Source: Golubevia sp. BC0850 (lineage: Eukaryota; Basidiomycota; Exobasidiomycetes; Golubeviales; Golubeviaceae). Taken from it: 64,000 nt of DNA. The stretch covers positions 62,001-126,000 of the forward strand of contig JAAVVG010000008.1 in NCBI GenBank assembly GCA_012976225.1. The letters are read 5' to 3'. The notes beneath the pieces are model-generated. The model was not told where the DNA came from, made no database searches, and worked only from the letters and a program-made list of their open reading frames with translations. The first letter of the stretch is position 1, and each line of letters starts with the position of its first letter. Below are positions 23,101 to 35,228 of the stretch, piece by piece. Both the position numbers and the translations under genes were made by a program.

Positions 23101-24987
23101 AGCTGGAATTCCAAGATCCAAACCTAATCCACCAGATCCACCTAAACCCTTTTCTACTTCCTCTTCTTCATCATCATCGTCTTCAGCATCATCATCAGCA
23201 CCACTATGATTCTCTCTATGATTAATCAAAAGTTGATAAAAGGTTTTCTGCCAATTAGGACCTGGACTTTCCAATTGTTTGACAATTAAACCTTCTCCCA
23301 TTTCTGGCCAAAGAGTTTTCAAATTCCCTAAGATATCAGCATCAACCAAACCACCTTCTTGTTCCAACAATAAACCAGATCCAATCTTATCAAAAGAAGT
23401 TGTAACAGGATTTGTAGACCTTTCCAATCCATTATCAGTAAACCAAGGATGTTTCATAATCGAATGCATACTAATTCTCTTCTCAGGATCAACTTCTAAC
23501 ATTTTCCAAATCAAATCTTTAGCAGCCGGTTCTAAACCTTCTGGCATTTCAAATCTACCATCTCTAACTTTTTGAAGTAATTTAGTAATAGAAGGATCAT
23601 CGAATGGCAATCTTCCACAAAGTAATGCGAATAAAATGATTCCACAAGACCAAATGTCAGAGGCAGTTCCTTTATAAGATTTCCCACTAACGATTTCTGG
23701 ACTGGCATAATGAGGAGATCCACAAGAAGTTTCCAACATTCTTTCACTTGGTTGTAAAGCTGCCATTCCGAAATCAGCTACCTTCACTATCGACTTGGTT
23801 GAATCTAGTAAAAGGTTCTCTGGTTTCAAATCTCGATGACAAATGTTGAACCGATGACAATAATCTACTCCGAAAATGATTTGACGGAAGTAAGAACGAG
23901 CTTCATGAGAACGAAGTCTACCTTTTTGAACTAGATGATCGAATAACTCTCCTCCTGCTACGTATTCCATGATTAAGAACCTGAGTCAAGAAAGGAAACA
24001 GAGTCAACTTTCACCGTCTATCACCATCACGTCGTCGTCACCGTCCTTCTCCCTTCTCCTCCGTGTTGCATACCTCTACCCTTTCCCTTCCCTTCCACCA
24101 TCCAAAAGCATAACTCACAACTCAGAACTAGTTTCATAAACGTCCCACAATCCCAAAAGGTTAGGATGTTCAATCAACTTCATAATGACGATTTCTCGTT
24201 CGATCCCTAAAGTCATTTTGTTCTGTTTGTTAGTTGCATCCTTCATATCCATTCTACTGCTCATAAGAACATGTTTAGGAATGATCTTGACGGCTGCTGC
24301 TTGTTTGGTGACTTGATGAACTGCTAGACGTACACGACCTAGAAAGGAGAAAGGAAAAGAAGGGGGTTAGGTAAGAAGATTGGGTTTGGATTAGAGATTT
24401 GAGAGATCAAAGAGAGGATGGCTTGCCCTCTTTTGCAAGGAAATGAAATGAAATTGAGAGGAGGTTGAGATTTCAAGATCAAATCGGAGTGGGGATTGTG
24501 TTCTGCTAGGAGATGTAGTTAGAACAACACCAACACCTCCGTTTTCCTCTCCTCCCCCTCCTTCCTCACTAAAACCAAACTTTCCAAAGATACAATTTCA
24601 AAAGTCCAACTCCCCCAATCCCACAAACTTTCCATTCTACTCCTCTCGTCGCGTGTGCATCCTGATCCCAATGCGGGGTGGTGTCTCTACTCTTTCCCCC
24701 TTCCCTTGTTCAAACACTGGCCAAGGTCGTAACAACTCACCACTAGCTCCCTGACCGATCAATTTGCCCAAATCCCAAGGACCAATGTTCTTTGGATCTT
24801 TGAATTCCTTCTTCTTTTCCCTTTCCAACCTGGTTGTGGCTTTCGGTTTGGAGGGTTGAGGTTGAGATGGTTTGGCAGGAGAGGAATGAGCTTGAGTGTG
24901 AGATTGAGTGTTTGGTGCGTTTCTAGCTTGTAAAGGACCGCCTTTGAAAGGTGGAATCGGTGCAACTATTGGTAGACGAGTTGTCAT
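20152..24987 (-). CDS. Gin4/Cdr2-like protein kinase with KA1-like C-terminus
   Basis: Serine/threonine kinase of the Nim1/Gin4 group, which links septins and cell-size control to mitotic entry at the cortex. Exons 24987-24741, 24338-24119 and 23980-20152 give 1,431 aa. Kinase domain at about residues 75-365: glycine loop GQGASG, lysine in AVKII, catalytic HRDLKPEN, DFG, activation loop ending CGSPHYASPE, APE-like site, and GRLPFDD. About 800 residues of S/T/P-rich disordered sequence follow with polyalanine. The tail carries a fungal KA1 signature KGWFSSILSWK near residue 1105 and ends VIFTLEKGQKSNFENVCR, which in this group binds acidic phospholipids. First exon is basic and disordered. It could be called GIN4, HSL1 or CDR2-like; phylogeny is needed to choose. 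Confidence 0.9.
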
Positions 24988-25873
24988 GGTTGACTGATTG
25001 GGCAGAGGGGAGAGGAGAGGTGCGTAGAAGAGGGTTAGTTTGTGAGATGAAACGATAAGAGGCGATGAAGTTGGGTTTGTTTGCCGTTTGCTCACCTTTG
25101 TTTGAATGGATTGTTAGATTGAAGAAGGACTGCAGATGGAAATCACTCAATGTTTGGAGGTTGTTGGGTTGGTTGATGAATGGATTGGATGTTTGCGATA
25201 TGTTTGCGTGTGTGTTTGAAAGGAATGTCTTGGTTGGTTGGTTGGTTTGATTGAATTGATGTTGATAGTGAATGAGACGATCGAAGCCCAATAAAGGATT
25301 TGTTGTTGTTGAAGAGAGTGTGAGTGGTAGCAGATGTAGAAGAGAGTGAAAGAGAGAGAGAAAGAGAGAGAGATGAGATGGAATAGGAAAGAAGAGAAAG
25401 AGAAGATGAAAGAGGAGAAACCAAACAATAAGGTTGATGTGTTGATGAAAGAAGAGCCAGAAGAGCAGGAAGAGTAGAAGAGAGACAGAGAGAGAGGGTC
25501 GGAGTGAGCTTCAACTTGGTTCGATCCGCTCACCTTTCCCTTCCCTTTCCCTTTCCCTTCCCTTTTTGCGAGGATTGTCAAGTGAGGTGAAGTCACGTTT
25601 CGGGAATTGAAATGCATGCCTGAGCCTGAGCTGCTGATGACGAGAGAGATTGACAGCTTGCAAGAATGATATCAGCGACGCTTGAATTTTCGAGTCCGAC
25701 TTGCAAGGGGAGGGGATTTAGAGTTAACCAACCCAAAGAACAACACTTGAAACGCGTCTAAGTCACCCTCTCTCGCCCTCTCTCTCTCTCTTCTCTACCT
25801 CTCTTATGCTGTCTGATTGATTTCGCTCTTCTTTTGCTTCTTTGATCCAATCCATCGTATATCGTCTTTGAGT
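24988..25873. other. Divergent promoter region between kinase and CENP-O-like gene
   Basis: 886 bp, rich in GA/CT runs. It contains a CCCTTT-type tandem tract at about 25533-25565 and an AGAG-rich stretch at 25340-25420. The long minus-strand ORFs here are low-complexity Ser/Leu translations of these runs. Confidence 0.5.
25533..25565. repeat. CCCTTT-type short tandem repeat
   Basis: Runs of CCCTTC/CCCTTT in the kinase upstream region. Similar pyrimidine tracts occur at 33276-33305 and 43502-43530. Confidence 0.7.
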
Positions 25874-28327
25874 ATGGCCTCCTCTCCCTCTCCATCAGCC
25901 TCAGCTTCAACCTCTCTCTCTCTCTCGCTAGATTCTCTCCGTCAAAAGCTCTCCTCATTAAAATCCAATCATTCCAATTTGACTCATAATCTCCAATCTC
26001 TACGTTCACATCTTTCAACAATAACCTCCTCCTCCTCTACTTCTACTACCCCAACTTCAACCTCTTTCCTGTCCTCTCTCTCTCAAGATCCAACCATCTC
26101 TTCCATCTCCTCAACTTTAACCAATCAAGATCAGATCTTAAATCTCTATCGAACTACTGGTATCACAATCTTTGAATTCGATTTGAATGTAGGCAATAGA
26201 GAACGCGAGATTTTCAAAGAGAAACAAATGAGAAGGGAAGGAGTCGACGTTGAAGATTTAGAGGAGGTCGAAACTTGGTTAGATGGGTTTTTGGCAGATG
26301 AAAAGGGAAAGGGAAAGGGAAAAGCTAGAACTAAAGAAGGATTAGGAATTGGAGTTAGGTTGGAAAGTTTTTATGATGGTGAGTTTCAATGGTGGAGCTG
26401 ATGCGACAGAGTTTCATGTAGATGCTCTAACCGAAACAGAGGTAAGGGATATGAAGCTAGAGGCTGGACCGAAGAACCTATTTCTCTGTTAGGCTATGGA
26501 AAGATACCCCTTTTCGGTCTGTCTAAACTCTTTAGAAGAGGCACGTGTATTGGATTTCTGGATTGGGGCTCAAAAGAGGATTCAAGCATCCTCAGATGGT
26601 CAAGCGACACCAACCTTCTCCATCAGCCTTCTCCTATCATCTTGAAAGCCAAACAAATCAAATCTGAAATGTCTTCATGAGCTAAACACGCTTTGTTCAA
26701 TCAGAAGTTCGCGCTCGTCCCTTCGATCTCTCCCCTCTCTTTCTTGCATCTCCTTGACACCCTTTCCCCCTTCCCCCACCCTCCTCTCTTTCAGGTCAAT
26801 TCCACAAACCTCACTATCTATTATTTGCCTCCTTTTCTCCTTCCTCTACCTCCGACTCGAGAACTTTCATTCAAAATTCAACTCTTTCTTCCCCTTCTCT
26901 CTCGACCTCAACTTGCGATCAAACTCAACTGATCCTTCTACGTCATACTTTACCTCATTTCTTGGATGTAGAGAAGCTTATAGGAGAGAGTCTTGTGAGA
27001 GGAGGACAAGAAAGTGAAGGGGGTAGAGGAAGCCAAGGGGATGAAGATGGAGATGCAGAAGAAAGAAGACTAGGAGGGTTAGAGTTGTTGGGAAGGTTGA
27101 AAAGTTCCAAGATGGAGGTGAGTACCCTTTTTTAACACCATCACATTCTCATTGGAAATGGTAGACTTTCAGTCCGTCTTGTGGTTCTGGAGGCTTGTTT
27201 GAGAAGGAGAGGGCCTGAGAGATTGCTGACCCCCCCCCTCCTTCCTTTCCATTCCTTAAAAAAAACTCCCCCTCTACGTCCTGTATTTCACCTCTTCTTT
27301 TTCCATTTAGGAATTCATCGGAAAAATCCATAGGCTTTTGAATTGTGGACTTTCAAGATCTCAACAGCTTTTCGGATTGAAAGACCTTTCTGGTAGACTC
27401 CCTGGTTTGGAGTTGATTTCTTTTGAATCGAAGCAAGTGAAGAATGAGATTCTGAATTTGATAGGAAGGGAGGAGACAAAATCAGATCAAGATCAAGAAG
27501 GAGTTGAAAAGGATCAAGAGACTAAGTCTGTAGAACAAAGACGAAAGAAATCAACGATAGATTTGGAAACCTTTGCAAATGAGAACTTCACTTGGGTTTT
27601 GATTCGTTGGAATTTACCTTCTAGGATTTTGTTTGGTTATGATGGGGGATTGGAAGATAAGATCGAGGGGTTGTTGGAAAGTTCATTACGGGAAGAAGAA
27701 GAGGAGGAGGATCAAAGTCAAGAGACAGAAGAAGGAAAGAAACGTAAAAGGAAATCAAATTCAGAAAAGCTGAAGAAATTAAAAACTACAATTCAGAAAG
27801 AAGAAGAGATTAGATTGGAATTTGAAATCAAATTTGAAGAAGAAAGTGATAGATTGGGAAGTTTGATTGGAGATGACTTAGAATCGGGAAATCAAGATCA
27901 TGATGATGATGATTTTCCAAGACCAGATTCTCAATCTCAATCTTCAAGAAAGAAATCAAAGAAATCAAAATCAAGTGGAAATCTCACTGCTTCTAACAAA
28001 GGTTCCATTTCGATTCATCTCATTAAGAAAGATCCAATCTCAGCACTCGATTATAACGAGGAACCGGAGAAGAAGAAGAAAAGAAAGGAAATCCAAAGAT
28101 CTTATGATCGACTCTTGCAAGGTAGAAGAGAAGAAACGGAGATTCCGGAAGAGAAATTTAGGAGGAAAGATTTGGAAAGGTTGTTTCTGGAAGATGGAGG
28201 TGAGGATGATGATAATGGTAATGGAGAGGAGGAAGATGAACAGAAGAGAAGGAAGGGAGAAGCTGGAGATTTAGATGTTAATGTTGGGAACAGTTGTTGG
28301 AAAGTTTGGAGAGAGTTGAAAGGGTAG
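25874..28327 (+). CDS. CENP-O/Mcm21-like kinetochore protein
   Basis: Likely subunit of the COMA/CENP-O inner kinetochore complex. Exons 25874-26378, 26795-27117 and 27311-28327 give 614 aa. The call rests on an N-terminal coiled-coil (residues 18-50), then YRTTGITIFEFD, then VRLESFYDGQFHKPHYLLF and LILLRHTLPHFLDVEKL. These are the two RWD-like strands and the HTLP helix pattern of CENP-O/Mcm21. The C-terminal 300 residues are highly charged, with K/E-rich runs, and are longer than in yeast or human proteins. The TAG stop lies within GG|GTAGGAG next to a 62-bp CT repeat ending in AG, so an extra 3' intron cannot be excluded. The family assignment is by motif memory only. Confidence 0.6.
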
Positions 28328-28330
28328 GAG

Positions 28331-28335
<5 letters not shown>

Positions 28336-28397
<62 letters not shown>
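28336..28397. repeat. (CT)31 microsatellite
   Basis: A 62-bp perfect dinucleotide run directly after the CENP-O-like stop codon. It ends CTCTAGG, so it could also act as a polypyrimidine tract with an AG acceptor. Confidence 0.95.
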
Positions 28398-28398
<1 letters not shown>

Positions 28399-28717
28399 GG
28401 CCGCTTCCTTCACCTTCGAATACGAGTCTCTGTTATTCTGTTCCATCTGATTCGAATCCCTGTAAAATCGCCTGTGGTTCAACTTGTAAGATGTATAGTC
28501 TCCTATCGTTCCCGGTCACTTTCTTATACCCTGAACCAGCATTTCCTATCACGATTTCGATTTTCTGAGTTTCGTCGATTCTTCTTTGAAGATTTGAAGA
28601 ACTGGGCAATTTTTCTGTCCACACTAGAGGTTATTTAGGGGTCAACGCAGGTACTCGACCTACTTCAAATCATTCAAACTTTTTGTGGGTCTCCATCAAT
28701 TTCAACCTTTCGTATCG

Positions 28718-29652
28718 ATGGTTTATTCAGAAGAAACTTCCAAGTACTTTGTCTCTCGTCAATGTGACTTACTAGAAGGAGACGGGGGAAAGGAGGTTCT
28801 AGAGGAGTTGAAGAAGTCGGGGCCTACTCTCAAATCAATAGATCTAGGTTCACTCTACTCCAGAGAGCCTGGATGCGCTTTGGCTTTACTTCTGCGTTGT
28901 CCAAACTTAGTAGCCGCAAGTCTTACTTTCGAGCAAAATTGGTATTATTACGAGCCTAACGATGCATGGCAAGAGCAGCAAGGCAGAATCGCAGATGGAG
29001 AATACGACTCAGATCTAGAATCAGAATCTGGAATACGACACGATTCCGATTCTGATCTTGACGTCTCAGACTCTGGTTTAATCGTACCTCGTCAGTCCTC
29101 TAGAAAGCCTCTTCAATTTCCATCTTCTTTCACTTCAAATCTCAAGCATCTCGACTTCACTATCGATGCTCAAAGTCTTGGTTGAGGGGACTCGACGATC
29201 GAATGGATTGGAAGTGGTCTAGAAACTCTTCGAATCCAGGGAAAACCAAACTCTAAGGTACCAGCTCTTGACCGTAAACGACTCCTCAAGTTGCTTCATC
29301 GATGTCAAGCTTCTTTGAAATCAATTTATCTGATAGGTTTATGAGAAAAGACAAAAGCTGAAGGGTCAAGAAAAGGGGGAAAGAAAGGAAAGGTTGGTGG
29401 TGCATTAGAAGTACCGAGATTAGAAGCTCTTCACGTCTTTGACAGTCCAGCTTCCTCTTTAGAAACGATCAATGCTTCTAAATATGTCAGCTTGAGAATG
29501 TTATATTGAGACGGGAATGTAACGAGAGACAACCCTTTTACTAATTGGCTTTATGGTTCAAAGCCTAAACAGAGATTAATTCCGTTATCGAGTATCATGT
29601 CAATATTGTTCCGAACGTCATTCTCTTCTGCCCCCTTATCATCTAACCCCTA
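28718..29652 (+). pseudogene. LRR-like (F-box family) gene interrupted by three TGA codons
   Basis: From the ATG at 28718 one frame runs about 311 codons with TGA at 29183, 29342 and 29507 and no other stop until TAG near 29650. The content looks like the LRR part of fungal F-box proteins: LKSIDLGSL, LALLLRCPNLVAASL, SNLKHLDFTI, LETLRIQG, ASLKSIYLIG, VPRLEALHVFD. There is an acidic insert (DGEYDSDLESESG). No F-box is visible in frame upstream, though the frame stays open back to about 28629. It is probably a decayed member of the family, but the TGA-only damage is notable. Confidence 0.55.
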
Positions 29653-30177
29653 GGCTCCAAGTGACAACTGCTATGGACTCGGTACTGAGCGGTAAACCAA
29701 TCTAATGATTTTGGATCTCCAAACTTAGTCTACCCTCTCTTTTAGTCCCTTTGAAACAGAAGCTTTTTCTTACTCTATCTATTCAGCTACTGTGTTTTCT
29801 GATCTTCTTCCGGTTGCCTTCAAATTGCTTTCAGTTATGTCTTTAACTTATTCTTCGATCCTTAATCTCCTTGTGGTTTCCTTTCCTCTCGATACTGATG
29901 TTTTGGCCTATATCACACGCAACTCGCCTGTCGCCTTCTTCTTTTTTACGTCCCAAAGGCAAAGACTCTCATCGAGTTTGAAAGGGTGTGCCACTCTCTT
30001 ACTCCTATAGTAGAAACTTTATAGAATTGCGGAAAGGGAGACCAGAAACAAAGGAGTAAAGAGAGTACAAAGCAAGTGGCAAATCGGTGACCAGAGAAAT
30101 CGAGAGAGAATATGAAACAGAGATCTACAAATCTAGAGAACGAGAAGGTTAAAAGAGTGTGGGGATCCAAACAGAGC
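29653..30177. other. Intergenic region
   Basis: 3' flanks of the LRR-like pseudogene and the HsbA-like gene; only short unconvincing ORFs. Confidence 0.45.
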
Positions 30178-31531
30178 TTAGTTGTAAATGCTGATGGCGA
30201 CGTTGAAGGAAGTGTCTAGAAGTTTCTGGGCAATCTTTTGTTCGTCAGCCTTGGTTGGAACGAGGGCTTCGAAAGCAGCAGCGTAAGAGTCAGAGGCGGC
30301 TTGTAGCTTGCGTAGAGCTGAACGGACTTGAGATGGAGAAGCGTACTTGGAGATGGTGGAGCGGAAGGTGGTGAGGGTTTTGAGAAGAGCGGTTTGACCC
30401 TGAAGAAGTGGGGGAAGGAAACGAAGAGAGAGAGAGACGAGAAGGGGTAAGAACGAGAAGCAAGGAGGATAGATGTGTAGCAGAGACTGGATTCGAAGAA
30501 GTCTTCTTAAGACATAAGTCAGCTCACCTTAATAAATTCAGCCATGGCTTTGGAAGCAGCGTCGGCACCAGACTTTTGCAGGGTTGCTTGGAATTGTTGA
30601 AGTTCAGCAGCGTTCTCCTGGGCAGTCTCAGCGAAGGCGGCCAACTTGGCTGGAACATCAGCAGCGGCCTGTTGAGAGGAAAAGTAAGAGATAGTGAGAG
30701 AGAGGGGGAGGAAACGTCAGAGAAGAGAAGGTTACAGAAAAGAAGTGTAAACAACTTCAAAAACGCGAAATCGACTACTCACAGCTTTGGCTTGAGCAGC
30801 ACCGGCAGCGAAAGCCTTGGTGAAGGCGGCGTTTAGAGCTGCAGCTTGGTCTTGAAGCTCTTGTTGACCAGAAGTGAAGGCTTGAGAAGCTTGAGCAGCG
30901 GCAGCGGAAGCCTGAGCAGCAGCGGCTGATGCCTTGGAGGCGATGGCTTGAGCAGCAGAGGAAGCCTGAGCAGCACCACCGGAGACTTGAGTTGGAAGAG
31001 TGGTTGGAATAGCCGGTAGAGTTCCAGATGGACCTGAAGGTAGCTTGATCGAAGAGAAGCCGGATGGGATGGCTGGAAGAGATAATCCTGATGGAAGACC
31101 AGATGGGATTGCTGGGGCCGAGAATCCTGAAGGTAGACCAGATGGAACTGAGAAGGCTGGAGCTGAGAATCCGGAAGGTAGACCAGATGGGAGTCCTCCT
31201 GATGGGAGAGAGAATCCTGAAGGCACTCCGGATGGGAGGGAAGGCAAATCTCCAAGAGATGGCAACGATCCAGTTGGGGCGCTTCCGGAAGGAGCAGTGA
31301 CGGTGACTGTGGGAAAGAGAGAGATAGGAAGGAGCAGAAACAAGTGTCAGAACGCGAAAGGATCAAGAGAGAGAGATGATCTAGATCGACCGTCGCCACT
31401 TTGAGAAAGTGTCGTCGATGTTACTCACCAGTGACAGCTTCACAGACTTGTTGTCTTGGATCCAAAGGAGCAGAGAGAGCAGAGCTGACTGCGATGGCAG
31501 ATAGAAGGATGGAAGAGGTGATGAACTTCAT
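30178..31531 (-). CDS. Secreted HsbA-like protein with PSGLPSG repeats
   Basis: Probable cell-wall or surface-binding secreted protein. Exons 31531-31429, 31306-30783, 30668-30528 and 30399-30178 give 329 aa. Residues 1-20 are a signal peptide (MKFITSSILLSAIAVSSALS). A region of about 85 residues follows, built of degenerate repeats of the type PSGLPSGFSAPA. Next come Ala/Gln-rich helical segments (ASKASAAAAQASAAAAQ) and a C-terminal helical domain (LLKTLTTFRSTISKYASPSQ...) that resembles the hydrophobic surface-binding protein A fold. No enzyme motif is present. A TATA box lies 143 bp upstream. The HsbA label is moderate; the secreted, repeat-bearing nature is clear. Confidence 0.75.
31010..31260 (-). 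repeat. Coding tandem repeats (PSGLPSGFSAPA type)
   Basis: Imperfect tandem units of 24-39 bp inside exon 2 of the secreted protein gene, encoding alternating PSG and hydrophobic residues. Confidence 0.8.
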
Positions 31532-33366
31532 GTTGAGAATAGAGAGTGCGTGGACGAGAAAGATTGGAAGAGAGAGTAGAGATTGAGAGAGATTGAGCTT
31601 GAAGGGACGAGAGAGCGAGAGAAAGAGAGAGTTGATGAAGGAATGAATGAAAGGGAGAGACGAGATAGACGACCTTTTATACCTTTTCGACACCCCTTAC
31701 GAGATCCCTCTCTCTGTGGCGGAGTTGTAAAACGATTCAAACTTCGTGCACATGTTAGACGACACGATGAGGCATAAAGTGGCAGTTTCCGACGTTCTAT
31801 GGATGTAGATTGAACGTCAATTGGACCTCAGCCTCATACTTCAGTATCTCAGCTCGTCACAGGAAACGTGATGAAGGGGTTGGAGAATGGATGATCCATA
31901 GAGAGAGAGACGCGTCGATTTCCGCATGCGGCTTCGTCCATCGTTCTTGATGAGATCTCCTGATTTCCGTTTGACTCTCTCACGGGAGACTTTGCGAAAG
32001 AAACAATGGAGATTCAAATTAGAGTAGGGAGTTTCAACTTTGGAAGATTCTTCGAGAAACGTTGGTTACGTTGCCTCGCATGTGGAATCTTCTTCAACAT
32101 TAAGGGCCGGCTTCTGCGCTTTTCCGATCACTTCTCCAGATCTTCCGGATCTTACTTTGTTTCCGCATTCGACTTCCTGGAAACGATCTTCGGTCATCAA
32201 GGTACGAGGAGGCACCGATCAGAGATCGTCAGCGGCAAACTTCACCGTTACCTGGCCCAACTCTAAGTCTCCAATCATGGAATCACCCTTGACCCGCTTG
32301 ACGCTTGTTGGAAATTTGGAATGACATGACCAAGATTCGAACGAACCGGGAGTCAAACGGAAACAGAGTCGAATCAAGAACAGTCCGTGATTGAAATGAC
32401 CGAGAGAGAGCAAAGGTCCGCAGCAAACTCAGTCAATTGAAAGAACTTCCACCCCAAGAGAGTTCGACCCACTCTACGTACTTACACGTTTCTTTAATGA
32501 TATGCTCCCCATTTCACGCATTGGTCTTTTCCCAGATTGTCGATCGTTCTCGAGATCTCTTGACCCGGGGTTAGAATGCCAGATCTTGCTCGTCACGTCC
32601 TGCTGTTGCTTCCACCTTTTCAGTCTCAATCTGATTTTCCTTAATCCGGAAAAGAATAACAAACCATTATTTCAACAGCTAAAGGCCCCCGAAGCATGAC
32701 CGCTATTCGTGAGGACGGAAGAAAGAAACAGCTCACTTTAAGTCGACAGAGAGCTACAGCCACACATAACACACCGTTCGAATCAAAACAGTAGAGGCGC
32801 TTCACAAGTTTTATAGAATTTGGAGTATTCTTCTTGACTTTCTAGTCGAATGCAGGTGTCCCCTCAGGCAACGCATAGGAATCTTGAAGGACAAGACTTC
32901 TCTGACGTCGAATCTTCCCAGGCAGGGATGGAAGTTTGATCCATTCCCCTTACTCCTTTCCATTTTGGATGACTTCTCCCTGGCTCAACAAAAGAATGAT
33001 AATGGGGACGCCTTCGAAGGCATGGGGTAGACAGATAGAAGAAGTGCTTGTCTTCCAAACTTCGAAAGCGAGAGAAAGCTGGGAAGGACAAGACGTGTTG
33101 AGCACATGCTTCTCTCTCTGCTCTTTGACTCTTTTAAGAGATAAATGAAAAGCTAGTTCAAGATCTTGAGAGTTTCTGGTGGTCGATACAGGAACAGAGC
33201 ATTCATGCAGTGCGTTGATAGAATACACACAGAAAGACAAAGGGTGAATGAAAATGAAGTCTGAACGCGACTCCCCCTCTCCCTTCTCCCTTCTCCCTTC
33301 TCCTTCCTTGTTCTACAATTGAAGAGTCCGTATCATCTGGGATTTGATTCGATCGAGGATCATAAG
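31532..33366. other. 1.8-kb region without a supported gene
   Basis: Promoter of the secreted protein gene plus sequence downstream of the F-box gene. Scattered ORFs under 100 codons (32006-32324 +, 32864-33240 -) have no recognisable motif or consistent splice signals. Confidence 0.45.
31674..31681 (-). promoter_or_regulatory. TATA box of secreted protein gene
   Basis: TATAAAAG on the minus strand, about 143 bp before the ATG at 31531. Confidence 0.5.
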
Positions 33367-35176
33367 TCATTGAGGAAATGGAGAGATCCACTTGAGTGTT
33401 GAAATGCAATTTTCTCCTTTAGAAGCGTCGCCAACTGAAAGAAAGACAGGAGAGTGAATGGCGTGAACTCAAGTTCAGTGAAATACTAGAACTTCCTTTC
33501 AAAAGAAAAGAGCAACATCCGAACTCACCTGTCTCTCCAGCTCTGATCGTCACAAGCTTCACCTTGCCCTCTTTGATGTTCTTGTTCTCCTCGAGAACCT
33601 CTCTACCCTCTTTCCAAAGTTTGACTGCCAGAGGAATGGATGTCACTTTACCTTCAGAATCGATCGGCTCGGTAGGAACGATGATTAGGCGGAGATTGGG
33701 AAACCTGTCTTTATCAAGGAGACTTGAGAGCTGAATCTCTTCCTGGAAATGAGTACCCTGGTGAACCTGTGTCCCGCCAACGCAGTAACTGAATAGATGA
33801 AAAATTTCCAAACTCGAAGATGCTAAGCCTTGACACCTTTCGAAATCACGAAGCACGTAGCCATTGGAGCAAAGGATCTTGAGGTTTTTGAAGACAGAGA
33901 TGTCAAACGTAGGTTGTTGTTCCGGATTGAATGTAGTCACACGGAGATGTTTCATTGATTCATAGGATCTGTTGAGACTCGAAAGACAGTGCCTGCGGAG
34001 TCGAAGAAGAGGTCCCTCGTCCCCTGAGGTCGTTCTAGAAGGCAGACAGCTCATGATCTCGAGCGATTGAAGTTGATTGGTGACCAGCAAGAATCTATAA
34101 GCAGTCTCCGTTTCGAGGTTTCCTCCTCTTGAGGGGAAGAGGAGAAAGAGGGTTTCAGCTAAGGGAGCAGGGGCTGAGCGAGTCTCATAAGCTACAAGAA
34201 CTCACATCCATGATCCTTCGTTTCCGTGAACCCCGTTCCAACTTCCAACTCCATTTTTGATTCCATCCCATACTATGTATAATCTTATAGCAAGCTTCCT
34301 GACCTTGGATCGACCTTGAAAGGTGTTGGAGTACGTGGTCAAATAATTGAACGAATCTGAATTCGCGGTGAAACAAAGAGAAGCTTCAAGTAGATGAGAG
34401 CAGGAGACCAGAAGCCAAACCATGTTCTGGGCTGAATGCATACCTGTAATGTCATCAGAGTCAGGTTTGGAGATATGTAGGCGCTTGAGGGCTTGAGTCA
34501 TGAACCGAAAAGGGAGTGTCTGAGTTCCGACTCTGTCGACCAGAGGGAAGCTGAAGACACCGTTTGAAAGAAGGAGAGTCTCTAGATTTTCGGTGCTCCT
34601 GAAGATTGAAGTTAGAAAAACCCTTGTTGTTTCTTGCTGAGTCAGTTTCCGTTGAGCAGAATCATTGAGAGCTTCCCATAAAATCATGAAGGGGACACTG
34701 GATTCCTCTGTGACATTGTCAGGATTGCCTTCTATCTTGATGAATTTGAAGAACCGGCCTAGATCAAACCTACGCTGTAGAAGCAAATAGATAGAGGCCA
34801 TAGAGATATTTGAGACTGTTACGTGACGAATCAAATGCAGAATCCACCGCTGGTAACTTGCTCTGGAACTCAAGACAATGGCTCTGAGAGTTGAATCTGT
34901 CGCTCTGAAAATATATGAGAAGTCGGAAGATCAGTTGAGCGCCATATGTGAGCTGAGCGAAGAAGGTGATCCTAGAGACATGAAGTTAATCATCGTTCAT
35001 ATGGTCACGCCTTCCTGATCCACTCACTTTTGTCCCTGCTTTCTTTTTTCTTCCCAATCAGCCCCCGTTGATTCCAGATCGGCCCAACTGCTGATGTGTG
35101 CGAATATGGATGAGACCACATCCTCAGAGAGGGTGTTGAAAGTTGGAGGTTCTCTCTTCGGGCAGATGAGATTCAT
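33367..35176 (-). CDS. F-box/LRR-like protein, intact
   Basis: Putative SCF ubiquitin-ligase substrate receptor. Exons 35176-35028, 34904-34206, 34094-33529 and 33434-33367 give 493 aa. The F-box is at the N-terminus (about residues 12-35: FNTLSEDVVSSIFAHISSWADLES). Intron 1 precedes the block ATDSTLRAIVLSSRASYQRW. Irregular LRR-like strands follow (NLETLLLSNGVFSFP, ALKRLHISKPD, LQSLEIMSCLP, NLKILCSNGYVL, RFPNLRLIIVP). All junctions are GT-AG and the frame has no internal stop, in contrast to the other family loci here. Substrate unknown. Confidence 0.75.
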
Positions 35177-35228
35177 CTTTGAAGGCGTAGAGGATTGGAG
35201 TCGCTCCAGAATAGATTACTAGGATGAT

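Noticed and set aside
20957-23575. Plus-strand ORFs inside the kinase gene
   Set aside because: They are antisense shadows of the 1,272-codon kinase exon.
25143-25617. Long Ser/Leu-rich minus-strand ORFs upstream of the kinase
   Set aside because: They are translations of GA/CT simple repeats in overlapping frames, in the 5' region of the kinase gene.
31064-31404. Plus-strand ORFs with GRPDG-type repeats
   Set aside because: They are antisense of the PSG repeats in the secreted protein gene.
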